Source of the DNA: Gammaproteobacteria bacterium
Lineage (GTDB): Bacteria; Pseudomonadota; Gammaproteobacteria; Burkholderiales; Burkholderiaceae_C
Direction: 5' to 3'
Assembly (NCBI GenBank): GCA_025359085.1
Contig: JANYHL010000048.1
Location: 1-64,000, forward strand
DNA length: 64,000 bases
The position numbers and the translations under genes are program-made. Numbering within the stretch: position 1 is the first letter of the stretch; every line of letters starts with the position of its first letter. The notes below the pieces were generated by a model. It did no database searches and was not told the DNA's origin. It saw only the letters and a program-made list of their open reading frames with translations. Shown one piece after another: positions 8,195 through 19,089 of the stretch.

Positions 8195-9747
8195 GCAGTA
8201 TTTGCCTCGTTGAAGGCGACCTCGGTCAGAGCGAAAAAGACCTGCACCGAGGTGCCGGTGCCTAGCGTGGAGTCGATGCTGATGGAGCCACCATTTTTCT
8301 GCATGATTGAGTAACACAGCGACAAGCCCAGCCCGGTGCCCTTGCCCACCGGCTTGGTTGTATAAAAGGCCTCGAACGCGCGGCTCAGGGTTTTTTCATT
8401 CATGCCACGCCCATTGTCCTGCACCGTCAGACGCGCGCACTGGGCCTCGGCGTGCGTGGTCAGCGTAATGACCGGAGTGGGATCACTCACGTCTTCCAGT
8501 GCATCCATGGAATTGATCAGAAGATTCATGATGACCTGGGTGAACTGGTCTGCGACCCCGAAAATCGCCGGCAATTGATCGTCAAGCTCGAGTTTGAGCG
8601 CCACGCGGCGCAGACGCTTGTCATACCGAAGCAGGCTGGCGGTGCTGCGCAGTAAGGCATTCAGGTCGAGCAACTGCGGCTCGATGGTCTGATACGCGGC
8701 CAGCGATGAGATTTCACGCGTGATGGCTGCCAGGCGCTGTGTCTGCACCTGAATCAGATCGGGCCGACAAGACTCGCATTCTCCGGGCCCACAGCGGCTG
8801 TCGCGACGTTCGTTCATTTCTTGTGCCAGGCCGGAAATGGCGGCGATTGGATTGCCGATTTCGTGCGCCACACCAGCCGCCAGCGCGCCAATGGCTGCCA
8901 TTTTTTCTTGGTGAAAATATTTTTGACGCTCCAGCATCAACTCTTTTTCGTGCTTGTCGAGCGTGCTCGCCATGCTGTTAACGGCTTTCATCAACTGGCC
9001 GACTTCATCATGGCGCCGGATCGGAAGGGCGTCGCCACGATAGCCTTTGACGATGTCCAGGGCGCGTTTTTGCAAGGAGCCCAAGTCGTTGGTCAAGCGC
9101 CGGAAAAACAGCCATGTAATTGCGCCCAGCGAGGTCAGCCCCAAGACTCCGAAAAACAGCGCTGTCATTGCCACCGAATCACTTTTAGTGTGGTAATTAC
9201 GTGATAGTTGATCTCTGTTTTTTTCTGACTTTTCGGCCAGCCGCGAGATTTCATTCTTGGTTCTTACCAGTTCACGAATCAACTGATCCATATTGCCGCG
9301 GGAGGGGTTCGCGGTGACTTCAGTCAAAGCGGCATTGACCGACTTCAGGCTAAAACTGTACTGGGGCATGCGCGCTGTAAGCTCTTCCTGTTTGTTGACG
9401 AGCCTCTGATGGTACATAAGGATGAATTGCATCCCCGCTTCCCGATCAGTCGCATTGATGTTGGGAATGATTGACATGACCGAGTGAAAAACGGCCATGT
9501 CCACCTGTTTGAGCACGCTATCAATTTCCTGCGATTGCTGGATTTCCTGAAAATCGTGCAGTAACAGGTTTTTTTGATGCAGTGCAAAAACGGCAATCGC
9601 CATGGCATAGATGACCAAGAGGCCAATGACGATCAGGCCTTTGGCTCGAACCGACAGGGCATGACCAGTGATTGCGCTAGCACCAGACATGGCGGGATGG
9701 CCGCCTCCGACATCGGCAGTGCTCGTAAGCATGACAGATCCATCCAT
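8191..9747 (-). CDS. Membrane sensor histidine kinase with Cys motif
   Basis: The 518-residue kinase has TM1 near 37-56, a helical periplasmic sensor of about 130 residues, TM2 near 192-215, then HAMP, HisKA with H295 (AAGVAHEIGNP) and an HATPase domain (NLLINSMDAL, DNGRGM, GTGLGLSLC). Just after the H-box sits C319-x4-C324-x2-C327, which could bind metal or an Fe-S cluster or react with oxidants. ATG 9732 (residue 6) is an alternative start. The pair may regulate the cytochrome cluster it faces; that is inference from position. Confidence 0.9.
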   Translation of the reverse strand: MDGSVMLTSTADVGGGHPAMSGASAITGHALSVRAKGLIVIGLLVIYAMAIAVFALHQKNLLLHDFQEIQQSQEIDSVLKQVDMAVFHSVMSIIPNINATDREAGMQFILMYHQRLVNKQEELTARMPQYSFSLKSVNAALTEVTANPSRGNMDQLIRELVRTKNEISRLAEKSEKNRDQLSRNYHTKSDSVAMTALFFGVLGLTSLGAITWLFFRRLTNDLGSLQKRALDIVKGYRGDALPIRRHDEVGQLMKAVNSMASTLDKHEKELMLERQKYFHQEKMAAIGALAAGVAHEIGNPIAAISGLAQEMNERRDSRCGPGECESCRPDLIQVQTQRLAAITREISSLAAYQTIEPQLLDLNALLRSTASLLRYDKRLRRVALKLELDDQLPAIFGVADQFTQVIMNLLINSMDALEDVSDPTPVITLTTHAEAQCARLTVQDNGRGMNEKTLSRAFEAFYTTKPVGKGTGLGLSLCYSIMQKNGGSISIDSTLGTGTSVQVFFALTEVAFNEANTA

Positions 9748-9980
9748 AGCTGTAAATTACCAATCAAATGTGTGATGGATTATGCCGCTTTCTTGCTGCC
9801 AGCAGTTGTGCGAAAGCGTGTAAATAGGGTGCCTTGTCCAACGAGGTATGCGAATGAAGGCGCCGAATTTGCTAGTGCAACATCCTTTCTGTAATTTCCC
9901 CAAACCTGGCGCTTGCCTTGTTCATCCAGAAAAAATCTATCATTGCTTTCAGCAAGTATTGAACTTGAGTGACCTCGTCA

Positions 9981-10013
9981 CAAAAGCAAAACGCCAACAT
10001 CAAGTTGGCGTTT
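9981..10013 (-). terminator. Rho-independent terminator after rplQ and tRNA-fMet
   Basis: A perfect 10-bp stem (AAACGCCAAC at 9989-9998 with its complement at 10004-10013, 5-base loop) is followed on the minus strand by a T-rich tail. It lies 26 bases past the tRNA and would end the whole spc-alpha transcript. Confidence 0.8.
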
Positions 10014-10039
10014 ACTTACGGGGAAAGCCCCGCATCTAT

Positions 10040-10116
<77 letters not shown>

Positions 10117-10137
10117 ATAAGTGTTAATTATACCTGA

Positions 10138-10536
10138 TTAACCTTGGCTTTTCTCGTCGGCAGGAGCTTCTATCAGCTCAGGACGATCCACCAACTCAAC
10201 CAGAGCCATCGGCGCATTGTCACCCACACGGAAACCCATTTTCAAAATGCGGGTATAGCCACCGGGACGGGCCTTGAAACGGGGGCCCAGGTCGTTAAAC
10301 AACTTGACAACACTGTCACGATCGCGCAAACGATCAAACGCCAAACGACGGTTGGCAACCGTAGCTTCTTTGGCCAATGTGATCATGGGCTCAACCACAC
10401 GACGCAGCTCTTTAGCCTTAGGGAGTGTGGTTTTGATGACTTCATGCTCAATGAGCGAGTTCATCATATTGCGCAGCATTGCCAAGCGATGCTCGCTAGT
10501 GCGATTAAGTTTACGTAGTCCGTGTCCGTGACGCAT
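10138..10536 (-). CDS. rplQ: Ribosomal protein bL17
   Basis: A 132-residue 50S protein beginning [20 protein letters not shown], the invariant L17 start. It is the last protein gene of the alpha operon, 82 bases after rpoA and 21 bases before tRNA-fMet. Length is normal with the short acidic tail common in beta-proteobacteria. Confidence 0.98.
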   Translation of the reverse strand: MRHGHGLRKLNRTSEHRLAMLRNMMNSLIEHEVIKTTLPKAKELRRVVEPMITLAKEATVANRRLAFDRLRDRDSVVKLFNDLGPRFKARPGGYTRILKMGFRVGDNAPMALVELVDRPELIEAPADEKSQG

Positions 10537-10618
10537 GGTGCTTTCCTTGAATAATTAAACAGGCAGCCGTATCAGGTACTGTCTGTGGCACAGAGCTCCT
10601 TTTCAGGTCTCTAAAAAA

Positions 10619-11608
10619 TTAACGCTTTTCGAGAGCGGCTGGAGGCCAACTTTCAAGCTTCATGCCCAAAGTCAGACCACGGGAAGCCAGCACTTCCTTT
10701 ATTTCATTGAGCGACTTACGCCCCAGATTCGGCGTTTTAAGCAGCTCGTTTTCTGTCCGCTGAATCAGGTCGCCGATATAGTAAATATTTTCGGCCTTCA
10801 AGCAATTAGCCGAACGAACCGTTAGTTCAAGTTCATCCACCGGACGCAGCAAAATAGGATCAAACTGTGTGCTGCCTCGTGGGGACGGCGCATCAAACGC
10901 CGCTAACTCGCTGCCTTCCAACTGCGCAAACACAGCTAATTGCTCAACAAGAATCTTTGCCGAAGCGCGAACTGCATCTTCTGCAGAAATAGCGCCATTG
11001 GTTTCTATGTCAACAACTAACTTGTCAAGATCCGTGCGCTGCTCAACCCGCGCACTTTCAACCGTATAACTTACCCGCTTTACTGGAGAAAAAGAAGCGT
11101 CCAAAATAATGCGCCCGATCGACTTGGTGGGCTCATCGCCATGACGACGCATCGTTCCAGGCACATAGCCGCGACCTTTTTCAACCTTGATTTGCATATC
11201 CAACTTGCCGCCTTGCGACAAGTGTGCAATCACATGGTCAGGATTAATGATCTCGACATCATGGGGCGTCTGGATATCGCTGGCCGTAACAAGTCCTTCT
11301 GCGTCTTTGCGCAGGCTCAGGGTCACCTCGTCGCGGTTGTGAAGCTTGAACACAACACCCTTGAGGTTCAACAAGATATTTACAACATCTTCTTGCACCC
11401 CGTCAATAGAGGAATACTCATGCAAGACGCCAGCAATGGTAACTTCAGTGGCAGCATAGCCAGGCATTGAGGCTAGCAAAACCCGACGCAATGCATTGCC
11501 GAGCGTATGACCATATCCCCGTTCAAAGGGCTCAAGAGCAACTTTGGCACGATTGCCACCCATTTGCTCGACATTGATGGCCTTGGGTTTCAATAAACTA
11601 TTTTGCAT
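10619..11608 (-). CDS. rpoA: RNA polymerase alpha subunit
   Basis: This 329-residue subunit scaffolds polymerase assembly. The N-terminal dimer domain shows [20 protein letters not shown] (about 26-45); the C-terminal DNA- and activator-binding domain (about 250-320) shows [19 protein letters not shown] and [13 protein letters not shown]. Its place after rpsD and before rplQ is the standard alpha operon order. Confidence 0.99.
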   Translation of the reverse strand: MQNSLLKPKAINVEQMGGNRAKVALEPFERGYGHTLGNALRRVLLASMPGYAATEVTIAGVLHEYSSIDGVQEDVVNILLNLKGVVFKLHNRDEVTLSLRKDAEGLVTASDIQTPHDVEIINPDHVIAHLSQGGKLDMQIKVEKGRGYVPGTMRRHGDEPTKSIGRIILDASFSPVKRVSYTVESARVEQRTDLDKLVVDIETNGAISAEDAVRASAKILVEQLAVFAQLEGSELAAFDAPSPRGSTQFDPILLRPVDELELTVRSANCLKAENIYYIGDLIQRTENELLKTPNLGRKSLNEIKEVLASRGLTLGMKLESWPPAALEKR

Positions 11609-11724
11609 GGGAACTCCCTCTCAATACCCCCGGCTCGTTACACCGGTAAGGTTGACGAAGCACCTGGGACGTGGTTATTTACGTCTCAGGAACAATTTCA
11701 AATTAAATCGTGCGGATCGCGCGA

Positions 11725-12348
11725 TTAACGCGAATACAACTCAACAATCAGTGATTCATTGACATCGGCGGCAAACTGATCCCGATCAGGAACCGATTTA
11801 AACGTACCTTCAGCTTTTTCAACATTAATCTCAACCCACGCCGGCATGCCTACTTGCTGAGCCAGTTGAAGCGCCTCCACAATACGGTTCTGTTTCTTCG
11901 ACTTATCACGAACAGCAATCATATCGCCCGCTTTAACCATGTACGACGGAATGTTGACGCACTTACCGTTGACGGTCATGGCTTTATGAGAAACAAGCTG
12001 TCGAGCTTCAGCGCGAGTTGAGCCAAAGCCCATGCGGTACACGACATTGTCGAAGCGAGATTCCAAAAGGGACAGCAGATTTGCACCGGTGTTGCCTTTG
12101 CGGCGGTCAGCTTCTTCGAAGTACCGACGAAACTGCTTTTCGAGAACACCATACATGCGTTTGACCTTTTGCTTCTCGCGAAGCTGCAAGCCGAAGTCGG
12201 ATGTCCGTGCACCCGATGTGCGCCCGTGCTGACCGGGTTTGGAGTCAAATTTGGCCTTATCTCCAATTGAACGACGAGCACTCTTCAAAAAGAGATCAGT
12301 GCCTTCACGGCGGGATAATTTGGCCTTGGGGCCGAGGTAACGTGCCAC
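11725..12348 (-). CDS. rpsD: Ribosomal protein uS4
   Basis: A 207-residue 30S assembly initiator that in many bacteria also represses its own operon. It starts [20 protein letters not shown] and carries an S4 RNA-binding domain (about 97-160, [11 protein letters not shown]-like and [14 protein letters not shown]). Gaps to rpsK and rpoA are 93 and 116 bases, room for leader structures, though I do not resolve one. Confidence 0.98.
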   Translation of the reverse strand: MARYLGPKAKLSRREGTDLFLKSARRSIGDKAKFDSKPGQHGRTSGARTSDFGLQLREKQKVKRMYGVLEKQFRRYFEEADRRKGNTGANLLSLLESRFDNVVYRMGFGSTRAEARQLVSHKAMTVNGKCVNIPSYMVKAGDMIAVRDKSKKQNRIVEALQLAQQVGMPAWVEINVEKAEGTFKSVPDRDQFAADVNESLIVELYSR

Positions 12349-12441
12349 GTGAACTTCCTTTATGTCATCTGCCGTGCATGAGCACGGGAGCCATAAGCGC
12401 TGGGCTTGTGGCGGTGGGCTTGGTTAAAAATGCGATGCGAA

Positions 12442-12846
12442 TTAGATACGACGGCGCTTCTGCGGGCGGCATCCGTTATGCGGCACTGGCGTTACATCCG
12501 CAATCATATTGATGCGAATGCCGAGAGCGGCAAGAGCGCGAACTGAAGATTCCCGACCTGGCCCTGGGCCTTTGATTTCGACGTCAAGGTTCTTGACACC
12601 CTGCTCAATGGCGGCACGGCCAGCCACCTCTGAAGCCACCTGGGCTGCGAAGGGCGTGGACTTGCGGGAGCCTTTGAAACCTTGACCACCAGATGACGCC
12701 CACGACAAAGCATTACCTTGCCGATCCGTGATTGTGATGATGGTGTTGTTAAACGAAGCGTGGACGTGCGCAATGCCATCCGCAACGTTTTTACGAACTT
12801 TCTTACGAACACGTTGGGCCGCATTATTGGCGGGAGCTTTTGCCAT
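12442..12846 (-). CDS. rpsK: Ribosomal protein uS11
   Basis: A 134-residue 30S platform protein with the hallmark [19 protein letters not shown] and the conserved end [18 protein letters not shown]. It follows rpsM by 19 bases in alpha-operon order. Confidence 0.98.
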   Translation of the reverse strand: MAKAPANNAAQRVRKKVRKNVADGIAHVHASFNNTIITITDRQGNALSWASSGGQGFKGSRKSTPFAAQVASEVAGRAAIEQGVKNLDVEIKGPGPGRESSVRALAALGIRINMIADVTPVPHNGCRPQKRRRI

Positions 12847-12865
12847 GGTGATCTTTCAATGCCTG

Positions 12866-13231
12866 TTATTTCTTCAGTGACTGGGCTGCCTTACGCGGCC
12901 CCTTACGGGTGCGGGCGTTTGTGCGTGTACGCTGGCCACGCATGGGCAAGCCGCGACGATGTCGGAAACCTCGGTAGCAACCGATATCCATCAATCGCTT
13001 GATGTTCATTGTTGTTTCCCGACGCAAATCACCCTCGATAGTAAATTGCGCGACTTGGTCGCGAATTTTTTCCAAATCCAAATCGGTCAAATCCTTGACC
13101 TTTTTGGAGTAAGCGATGCCACAAGCATCGCAAATTTTGCGAGCGCGGTTGCGACCAACTCCAAAAATAGCGGTCAAGCCAATCTCTGAATGCTGTTGCG
13201 GCGGAATATTGATGCCAGCGATACGTGCCAT
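12866..13231 (-). CDS. rpsM: Ribosomal protein uS13
   Basis: A 121-residue 30S head protein contacting the P-site tRNA. It starts [19 protein letters not shown] and ends in the basic [19 protein letters not shown] tail typical of S13. It is the first gene of the alpha group, 24 bases after rpmJ. Confidence 0.98.
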   Translation of the reverse strand: MARIAGINIPPQQHSEIGLTAIFGVGRNRARKICDACGIAYSKKVKDLTDLDLEKIRDQVAQFTIEGDLRRETTMNIKRLMDIGCYRGFRHRRGLPMRGQRTRTNARTRKGPRKAAQSLKK

Positions 13232-13255
13232 TTTCGTCCTCTAAAACTCTTGTAA

Positions 13256-13369
13256 TTAACCCTGGCGCTGCTTATGACGTGGATCAGTACAGATCACACG
13301 TACGACGCCCTTGCGTCGTATTACCTTGCAGTTACGACATATTTTCTTGACCGAAGCAGAAACTTTCAT
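13256..13369 (-). CDS. rpmJ: Ribosomal protein bL36
   Basis: A 37-residue protein read from ATG 13367-13369 to TAA 13256-13258: [20 protein letters not shown], then a tail ending DPRHKQRQG. The C-x2-C...C-x4-H zinc ligands are present, so this is the zinc-binding (C+) form. It lies between infA and rpsM, the standard place. Confidence 0.96.
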
Positions 13370-13434
13370 TTCATTTTCCTTAAACAATATTTAATAATTC
13401 GACATTACGTCGCTTGGCAAAAATACCATCGCTG

Positions 13435-13653
13435 CTATTTAGCCCTGAATACAATTCTTGCCCGGCTCAAATCGTAAGGCGTCAACTCAACGGTGACCTT
13501 ATCCCCTGGAAGAATACGAATGTAGTGCATCCGCATCTTCCCTGAAATATGACCAAGTACCACATGGCCATTTTCAAGTTTCACACGAAAAGTTGCATTG
13601 GGTAGATTTTCGACTACCTCTCCCTGCATTTGAATAACATCGTCTTTTGACAT
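13435..13653 (-). CDS. infA: Translation initiation factor IF-1
   Basis: A 72-residue OB-fold protein ([47 protein letters not shown]). ATG 13653 is chosen over an in-frame TTG at 13662 because it matches the family length and AAGG near 13666-13669 is better placed. It lies 14 bases after the secY stop, a position common in beta-proteobacteria. Confidence 0.97.
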   Translation of the reverse strand: MSKDDVIQMQGEVVENLPNATFRVKLENGHVVLGHISGKMRMHYIRILPGDKVTVELTPYDLSRARIVFRAK

Positions 13654-13667
13654 ATTTACCAATCGCC

Positions 13668-14978
13668 TTATGAAGACTTGAAATTAGCCTTCTTCAACAG
13701 CGATTCATATTGCTGCGACATCATGTAATTCTGCACCTGTGCCATGAAATCCATAGTCACCACAACAATAATTAGAAGTGATGTCCCACCAAAGTAAAAC
13801 GGTACGTTGTACTTCAAGATCAGGAATTCGGGCAACAAACAAACCATTGTGATGTAAATCGCGCCAGCAAAAGTCAGACGAAGCAAAATCTTATCAATGT
13901 ATTTAGCGGTATGGTCCCCCGGTCGAATGCCCGGAATAAATGCGCCGCTCTTTTTTAAATTGTCAGCCGTTTCACGACTGTTAAATACCAATGCAGTATA
14001 GAAAAAGCAGAAAAATATAATAGCTGCTGCGTACAGCATCACATAGATAGGCTGCCCTGGCGTCAGAGACCCCGCAATGTCTTTCAACCAGCGCATGGAC
14101 TCGCCAGCGCTAAACCAACCCACCACCGTTGCTGGTAACAAAATAATAGATGAAGCAAAAATCGGGGGAATTACCCCTGCCATATTCAACTTTAAGGGCA
14201 AATGAGATGACTGTCCGCCATAGACTTTATTACCCACCTGTCGTCTTGCATAATTAACCAGTATTTTTCTCTGTCCGCGTTCAACAAAAACAACAAAATA
14301 AGTAACCAACGCCACCAAGATCACAATGAAGAGGGCAACAATAATGCTCATCGCCCCCGTTCGAACAAGTTCAAGCAAGCCGCCTATGGCATTGGGGAGA
14401 CCAGCGGCTATGCCGCCAAAAATAAGTATGGAAATACCGTTGCCCAAACCACGCTCTGTGATTTGCTCCCCTAACCACATCAGGAACAATGTTCCCGACG
14501 TCAATGTCACGATCGCGGTCATGCGAAATCCAAATCCAGGTGCAATCACCAAGCCCGGCGAACTTTCAAGCGCAATGGCAATTCCCATTGATTGAAATAG
14601 TGCCAGACCAAGAGTGCCATAGCGGGTGTACTGCGTAATCTTGCGCCGACCTGCTTCGCCCTCTTTTTTCAATTGCTCGAAGGCAGGCAGCACGTAAGTC
14701 AACAACTGCATGATGATGGATGCCGATATATACGGCATGATCCCCAATGCAAACACCGTAAAACGTGACAAAGCCCCACCTGAAAACATGTTGAACATGC
14801 CCAAGATCCCGCCCTGTTGACCCTTGAAGAACTGCGCCAACTGAACCGGGTCAATGCCAGGAACAGGAATATGCGCGCCCACACGGTACACAACCAGGGC
14901 AAGCAACAAAAAGACAAGCCGTCGACGCAAGTCGCCGAATTTGCCATTTTTTGCCAGTTGCGTCGCGTTAGTTGCCAC
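13668..14978 (-). CDS. secY: Preprotein translocase subunit SecY
   Basis: The 436-residue channel of the SecYEG translocon has ten predicted membrane helices. Family marks include VPGIDPVQL near the first helix, the [14 protein letters not shown] plug/loop region and [22 protein letters not shown] near residue 350. It is the usual end of the spc operon, 24 bases after rplO. Confidence 0.98.
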   Translation of the reverse strand: MATNATQLAKNGKFGDLRRRLVFLLLALVVYRVGAHIPVPGIDPVQLAQFFKGQQGGILGMFNMFSGGALSRFTVFALGIMPYISASIIMQLLTYVLPAFEQLKKEGEAGRRKITQYTRYGTLGLALFQSMGIAIALESSPGLVIAPGFGFRMTAIVTLTSGTLFLMWLGEQITERGLGNGISILIFGGIAAGLPNAIGGLLELVRTGAMSIIVALFIVILVALVTYFVVFVERGQRKILVNYARRQVGNKVYGGQSSHLPLKLNMAGVIPPIFASSIILLPATVVGWFSAGESMRWLKDIAGSLTPGQPIYVMLYAAAIIFFCFFYTALVFNSRETADNLKKSGAFIPGIRPGDHTAKYIDKILLRLTFAGAIYITMVCLLPEFLILKYNVPFYFGGTSLLIIVVVTMDFMAQVQNYMMSQQYESLLKKANFKSS

Positions 14979-15002
14979 TTGTAATTTCTTTCAAATACAA
15001 GC

Positions 15003-15434
15003 TTAGGCGAGACTTCCGCCGGCAGCTTCAATGGCGAGTTTGGCGGCCGCTGTTGCACCAATACCCGTTAGCCTCACAGCTTTGGTGAGTTTGCCAGTCA
15101 TGATCACTTTAACGACTTTAGCCAACTCCCCAACCAAGCCAGCTTGCTTCAGGGTAACCAAATCCACATCACTCGCACCCAACTGCTCCAACGCGCTCAA
15201 TGTCACTTCGGCATTGAACTTTAGCAATTGAGACTTGAAGCCTCGCTTGGGCAGCCGACGCTGCATAGGCATCTGCCCCCCCTCAAAACCAACTTTGTGG
15301 TAGCCACCAGCACGAGATTTTTGCCCCTTATGCCCCCGACCCGCAGTTTTTCCGATGCCGGATCCGATACCACGACCGACACGACGCTTGTAATGCTTTG
15401 CGCCATCAGCGGGCTTAATACCATTAAGTTCCAT
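15003..15434 (-). CDS. rplO: Ribosomal protein uL15
   Basis: A 143-residue 50S protein with the glycine/arginine-rich N-terminus [22 protein letters not shown]. Starts at TTG 15440, ATG 15437 and ATG 15434 are all in frame; ATG 15434 gives the family N-terminus [13 protein letters not shown] and has AAGAGG about 6 bases upstream. Confidence 0.96.
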   Translation of the reverse strand: MELNGIKPADGAKHYKRRVGRGIGSGIGKTAGRGHKGQKSRAGGYHKVGFEGGQMPMQRRLPKRGFKSQLLKFNAEVTLSALEQLGASDVDLVTLKQAGLVGELAKVVKVIMTGKLTKAVRLTGIGATAAAKLAIEAAGGSLA

Positions 15435-15444
15435 CATCAACCTC

Positions 15445-15627
15445 TTAGAGCACTTTGATCAAGTAACTGATCTTGTTAATCATCCCACGGACTTCGGGTG
15501 TATCAACCAACTCGCTCGTGCTGCGAATTTTTCGAAGGCCAAGTCCTCGAACAGTGGCTCGATGTGATTCTTGGCACCCAATCGGGCTACGAATCAACTG
15601 AACCTTAATTGTTTGTTGTGTTGTCAT
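15445..15627 (-). CDS. rpmD: Ribosomal protein uL30
   Basis: A 60-residue 50S protein with the L30 core [20 protein letters not shown] and [11 protein letters not shown]. It is spaced 14 bases from rpsE and about 10 bases from rplO. Confidence 0.96.
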   Translation of the reverse strand: MTTQQTIKVQLIRSPIGCQESHRATVRGLGLRKIRSTSELVDTPEVRGMINKISYLIKVL

Positions 15628-15641
15628 TTTGCGACGCCTGC

Positions 15642-16166
15642 CTATACAAAAAGTTCTTCAATCGTCTTGCCGCGCTTAGCGGCAACTTGAGACGGCGTCC
15701 TATCATGAGACAGCGCATCAAGCGTCGCACGAACCATGTTGTAGGGGTTGGTCGAACCATGACTTTTAGCCACGATATCGGTAATACCAATAACCTCAAA
15801 GACTGCACGCATCGGGCCACCAGCAATGATGCCCGTGCCTTTTGGCGCTGGCGCCATCATGACAGAAGCGGCGCCATGCTGACCCATCACCTTATGATGA
15901 ATCGATCCGTTCTTGAGTGTCATCTTGGTCATATTTCGACGGGCTTCTTCCATAGCCTTCTGAACGGCTGCAGGAACTTCTTTTGATTTACCCTTGCCCA
16001 TACCAACACTACCGTCTCCGTCGCCCACTACTGTCAAGGCGGCGAAACCTAAAATTCGCCCCCCTTTGACAACTTTGGTAACGCGATTAATCGCGATCAT
16101 TTTTTCGCGCAGGCCATCCTCAGGCCCTACGGCCTTACCCTGCATTTTCGCTTGAACTTTAGCCAT
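15642..16166 (-). CDS. rpsE: Ribosomal protein uS5
   Basis: A 174-residue 30S protein involved in decoding fidelity. It has the double-stranded RNA-binding-like N-terminal domain ([39 protein letters not shown]) and the second domain with [20 protein letters not shown]. It sits in standard order between rplR and rpmD. Confidence 0.98.
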   Translation of the reverse strand: MAKVQAKMQGKAVGPEDGLREKMIAINRVTKVVKGGRILGFAALTVVGDGDGSVGMGKGKSKEVPAAVQKAMEEARRNMTKMTLKNGSIHHKVMGQHGAASVMMAPAPKGTGIIAGGPMRAVFEVIGITDIVAKSHGSTNPYNMVRATLDALSHDRTPSQVAAKRGKTIEELFV

Positions 16167-16183
16167 CTTAATTTCCGATCTGC

Positions 16184-16549
16184 TTAGAACTGCAAGCCCG
16201 CTTCACGTGCTGCATCTGCCAGCGCCTTGACGCGGCCATGGTACGCAAAGCCTGCACGATCAAACGCAACTTTTTCAACACCAACCGCCTTGGCTTTTTC
16301 AGCCAGGCGCTTGCCAATGGCTTGGGCAGCGGCAACGTTACCGCCTTTACCCGAACCGCCCAACGCTTTGCGCACTTCGACTTCCGCCGTGGATGCGCTT
16401 GCTAATATTTTGGTGCCATCGCCAGAAATGACGCTCGCATAGATATGCAGGTTTGTACGGTTTACCGTCAGACGGGCAACACCTTGAATGGCTATCCGAA
16501 TCCGGGTTTGACGCGCCCTGCGAAGACGCTGCTCTTTTTTGGTCAACAT
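16184..16549 (-). CDS. rplR: Ribosomal protein uL18
   Basis: A 121-residue 5S rRNA-binding protein, recognised by [20 protein letters not shown] and the C-terminal [20 protein letters not shown]. It lies 11 bases after rplF. Confidence 0.97.
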   Translation of the reverse strand: MLTKKEQRLRRARQTRIRIAIQGVARLTVNRTNLHIYASVISGDGTKILASASTAEVEVRKALGGSGKGGNVAAAQAIGKRLAEKAKAVGVEKVAFDRAGFAYHGRVKALADAAREAGLQF

Positions 16550-16560
16550 GTTGCAGCTCC

Positions 16561-17094
16561 TTATTTCTTCTTGGTTTCTTTGATCGTGATCTTTTCGTCC
16601 GAATAACGGATGCCTTTGCCTTTGTAGGGCTCGGGTGGACGAATCGCACGAATTTCAGCAGCCACTTGGCCTACGCGCTGGCGGTCCGCACCCTTGATCA
16701 CGATCTCGGTGGGGGTCGGGGTCGCAACAGTGATGCCCGCTGGCATGTCTTTATTGACCGGATGGGAATAGCCCACTGTAAGATTTAGTTTTGCGCCTTG
16801 CGCCTGGGCCTTGTAACCCACACCAACAAGATTCAATTTCTTCTCAAAACCTTTGGTCACCCCAACCACCATGTTATTCACCAGCTGACGCATGGTGCCA
16901 CTCATGGCGTTTGCTTCGCGAGAGTCGTTGGCGGGCTGAAAACTCAGATTGCCAGCATCACTGCTCACTTTGACCAAAGCATTTTGAGTCAGGAACAGAC
17001 TACCACCAGTGCCTTTGACACTGATTTGATCTGCCTTAACCAAGACATCCACGCCAGCCGGAACGGCGACGGGCATTTTTCCTATTCGGGACAT
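16561..17094 (-). CDS. rplF: Ribosomal protein uL6
   Basis: A 177-residue 50S protein with the start [17 protein letters not shown] and end [20 protein letters not shown], both diagnostic. It lies 26 bases after rpsH. Confidence 0.98.
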   Translation of the reverse strand: MSRIGKMPVAVPAGVDVLVKADQISVKGTGGSLFLTQNALVKVSSDAGNLSFQPANDSREANAMSGTMRQLVNNMVVGVTKGFEKKLNLVGVGYKAQAQGAKLNLTVGYSHPVNKDMPAGITVATPTPTEIVIKGADRQRVGQVAAEIRAIRPPEPYKGKGIRYSDEKITIKETKKK

Positions 17095-17120
17095 TTTCTA
17101 TTTCTCCTCAATGTCACGCT

Positions 17121-17516
17121 TTAGGCGACGTAGCACAACACTTCGCCACCGACACCGGTAGCGCGTGCTTTGCGATCAGTCATAACGCCCTTGGGGGTTG
17201 TGACTATTGCCACACCCAGGCCGTTCTGGACTTGGGGGATGGCATCACTGCCACGGTAAATGCGCAAGCCGGGACGGCTAACGCGCTCAATACGCTCAAT
17301 TACTGGGCGACCAGCGTAATATTTCAAGACAATTTCGAGTTCAGGCTTGCCGTCATTGGCATTAACCTTAAAACTATCGATATAGCCCTCTTCAGTCAAA
17401 ACTTGTGCAATTGCAATCTTCACTTTGGAAGAAGGAACTGTCACCGTCGTTTTAGCCACCATTTGTGCATTGCGAATGCGCGTCAACAGGTCGGCAATGG
17501 GATCACTCATGCTCAT
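17121..17516 (-). CDS. rpsH: Ribosomal protein uS8
   Basis: A 131-residue 30S assembly protein, which in E. coli also represses the spc operon. It has [18 protein letters not shown] and the C-terminal [20 protein letters not shown]. Both Met1 and Met3 are possible starts; Met1 is kept as usual in the group. Confidence 0.97.
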   Translation of the reverse strand: MSMSDPIADLLTRIRNAQMVAKTTVTVPSSKVKIAIAQVLTEEGYIDSFKVNANDGKPELEIVLKYYAGRPVIERIERVSRPGLRIYRGSDAIPQVQNGLGVAIVTTPKGVMTDRKARATGVGGEVLCYVA

Positions 17517-17534
17517 ATCAATGTCTCCTACCGC

Positions 17535-17840
17535 TTACCAGCTGGCCTTGACTATGCCGGGAATTTCCCCGGCAAAAGCCATTTCACGAATTTTTGCACG
17601 CGCCAGACCAAAATGCTGGAACGTACCACGAGGGCGCCCGGTGATTGCGCAGCGATTACGCTGGCGAGTCGGGTTCGCATTGCGAGGGAGTTTTTGCAAA
17701 CCCAGACGAGCAGCAGCACGCTCTTCATCGCTGCGCTTCACATCGCCTGCAATTGCCTTGAATTCCGCGTGTTTTTTCGCGTATTTAGCGACCAGGTTGT
17801 CGCGCTTCAGCTCGCGCTGGATTAAAGCCATTTTAGCCAC
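17535..17840 (-). CDS. rpsN: Ribosomal protein uS14
   Basis: A 101-residue protein of the long, zinc-free S14 type (no CxxC), with the conserved [20 protein letters not shown] and end PGIVKASW. It lies 8 bases after rplE. Confidence 0.97.
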   Translation of the reverse strand: MAKMALIQRELKRDNLVAKYAKKHAEFKAIAGDVKRSDEERAAARLGLQKLPRNANPTRQRNRCAITGRPRGTFQHFGLARAKIREMAFAGEIPGIVKASW

Positions 17841-17848
17841 GGGTCACC

Positions 17849-18388
17849 TCAGTTTTTGAACGGGAAACGGAAACCCGTGAGCAGTGCTTTGCACTCTTCA
17901 TCGGTCTTGGCCGTTGTGGTGATGCTGATATTGAGACCACGCAAGGCGTCAACCTTGTCGTATTCAATTTCAGGGAAGATGATTTGCTCTTTGACGCCGA
18001 TTTTGTAGTTACCACGGCCATCAAACGCACGGCCGGAAATACCCCGAAAGTCACGAACACGTGGCAGAGCCACAGTTACAAAGCGATCCAAAAATTCAAA
18101 CATCTGGACGCCGCGCAGCGTGACCATGCAGCCAATTGCCTGATTCTCACGAATCTTGAAGCCGGCAATGGCTTTCTTGGACATGGTGACTACTGGTTTT
18201 TGACCTGCAATCTTGCTGAGATCGCTGACCGCGTGATCCATAACTTTTTTGTCGGCGACGGCCTCACTAACCCCCATATTGAGAGTGATCTTGGTAAGAC
18301 GAGGAACTTGCATTGGAGATGTGTAGCCAAACTTGGCCATCAGCTCCGGCGCTAATTTTTCGCGAAAATGTTGTTGCAAACGAGCCAT
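17849..18388 (-). CDS. rplE: Ribosomal protein uL5
   Basis: A 179-residue 5S rRNA-binding protein with [39 protein letters not shown] and [14 protein letters not shown]. It lies 2 bases after rplX, indicating coupled translation. Confidence 0.98.
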   Translation of the reverse strand: MARLQQHFREKLAPELMAKFGYTSPMQVPRLTKITLNMGVSEAVADKKVMDHAVSDLSKIAGQKPVVTMSKKAIAGFKIRENQAIGCMVTLRGVQMFEFLDRFVTVALPRVRDFRGISGRAFDGRGNYKIGVKEQIIFPEIEYDKVDALRGLNISITTTAKTDEECKALLTGFRFPFKN

Positions 18389-18390
18389 GC

Positions 18391-18711
18391 TTATGCCACC
18401 TTGATTTCTTCACCACTGGACTTGTAAACGCGAACACGCTTACCGTCAGCCGCCAGCTTGATACCAACCCGATCAGCCTTACCAGTAGCAACATTGAAAA
18501 TGGCTACGTTAGACTGGTGAATCGGCATGGACTTTTCAATGATGCCACCAACCGCACCCTTAAGTGGGTTTGGCTTGGTATGCTTTTTGACTACATTGAT
18601 ACCTTCGACGAGCACGTAGGAGTCATCTTTGCGCAAAGCAATTTTGCCGCGCTTCCCCTTGTCGCGCCCAGTGAGCACGATGATGTCGTCGCCTTTGCGA
18701 ATCTTGTTCAT
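18391..18711 (-). CDS. rplX: Ribosomal protein uL24
   Basis: A 106-residue protein with an N-terminal KOW motif ([20 protein letters not shown]) and [11 protein letters not shown], typical of the 50S assembly initiator L24. It lies 9 bases after rplN. Confidence 0.97.
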   Translation of the reverse strand: MNKIRKGDDIIVLTGRDKGKRGKIALRKDDSYVLVEGINVVKKHTKPNPLKGAVGGIIEKSMPIHQSNVAIFNVATGKADRVGIKLAADGKRVRVYKSSGEEIKVA

Positions 18712-18720
18712 GGCGCGTCC

Positions 18721-19089
18721 TTACAAAACTTCAGGAGCCAAAGACACGATCTTCATAAACTTCTCAGTGCGCAATTCACGCGTTACTGGGCCGAAGATAC
18801 GGGTGCCGATTGGCTCTAATTTAGCATTCAGCAACACAGCTGCATTGCCGTCGAATTTGACCAGCGAGCCGTCACTACGACGAATGCCTTTGGCCGTGCG
18901 AACCACCACTGCACTGTAGATCTCGCCTTTTTTGACGCGACCGCGGGGCGCGGCTTCTTTGATACTTACTTTAATGACATCGCCAACGCTTGCGTAACGA
19001 CGCTTGGACCCCCCGAGCACTTTGATGCACAGAACGGACTTTGCGCCGGTATTGTCGGCAACTTCTAATCGAGATTCAACTTGGATCAT
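18721..19089 (-). CDS. rplN: Ribosomal protein uL14
   Basis: A 122-residue protein beginning [20 protein letters not shown], the invariant L14 start; the open frame extends 13 codons further upstream but not as L14. It is the first gene of this ribosomal block. The usual upstream S10 operon (ending rpmC-rpsQ) is absent; a degraded, insertion-sequence-bearing stretch lies upstream instead. A weak TTGTGG/AATAAT promoter pair may lie just before it. Confidence 0.97.
   Translation of the reverse strand: MIQVESRLEVADNTGAKSVLCIKVLGGSKRRYASVGDVIKVSIKEAAPRGRVKKGEIYSAVVVRTAKGIRRSDGSLVKFDGNAAVLLNAKLEPIGTRIFGPVTRELRTEKFMKIVSLAPEVL

Noticed and set aside
9900-9930. Possible sigma-54 promoter upstream of the sensor kinase
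   Set aside because: CTGGCGCTTGCCTTG resembles the GG...GC pattern, but the required 10-base GG-to-GC spacing is not met.
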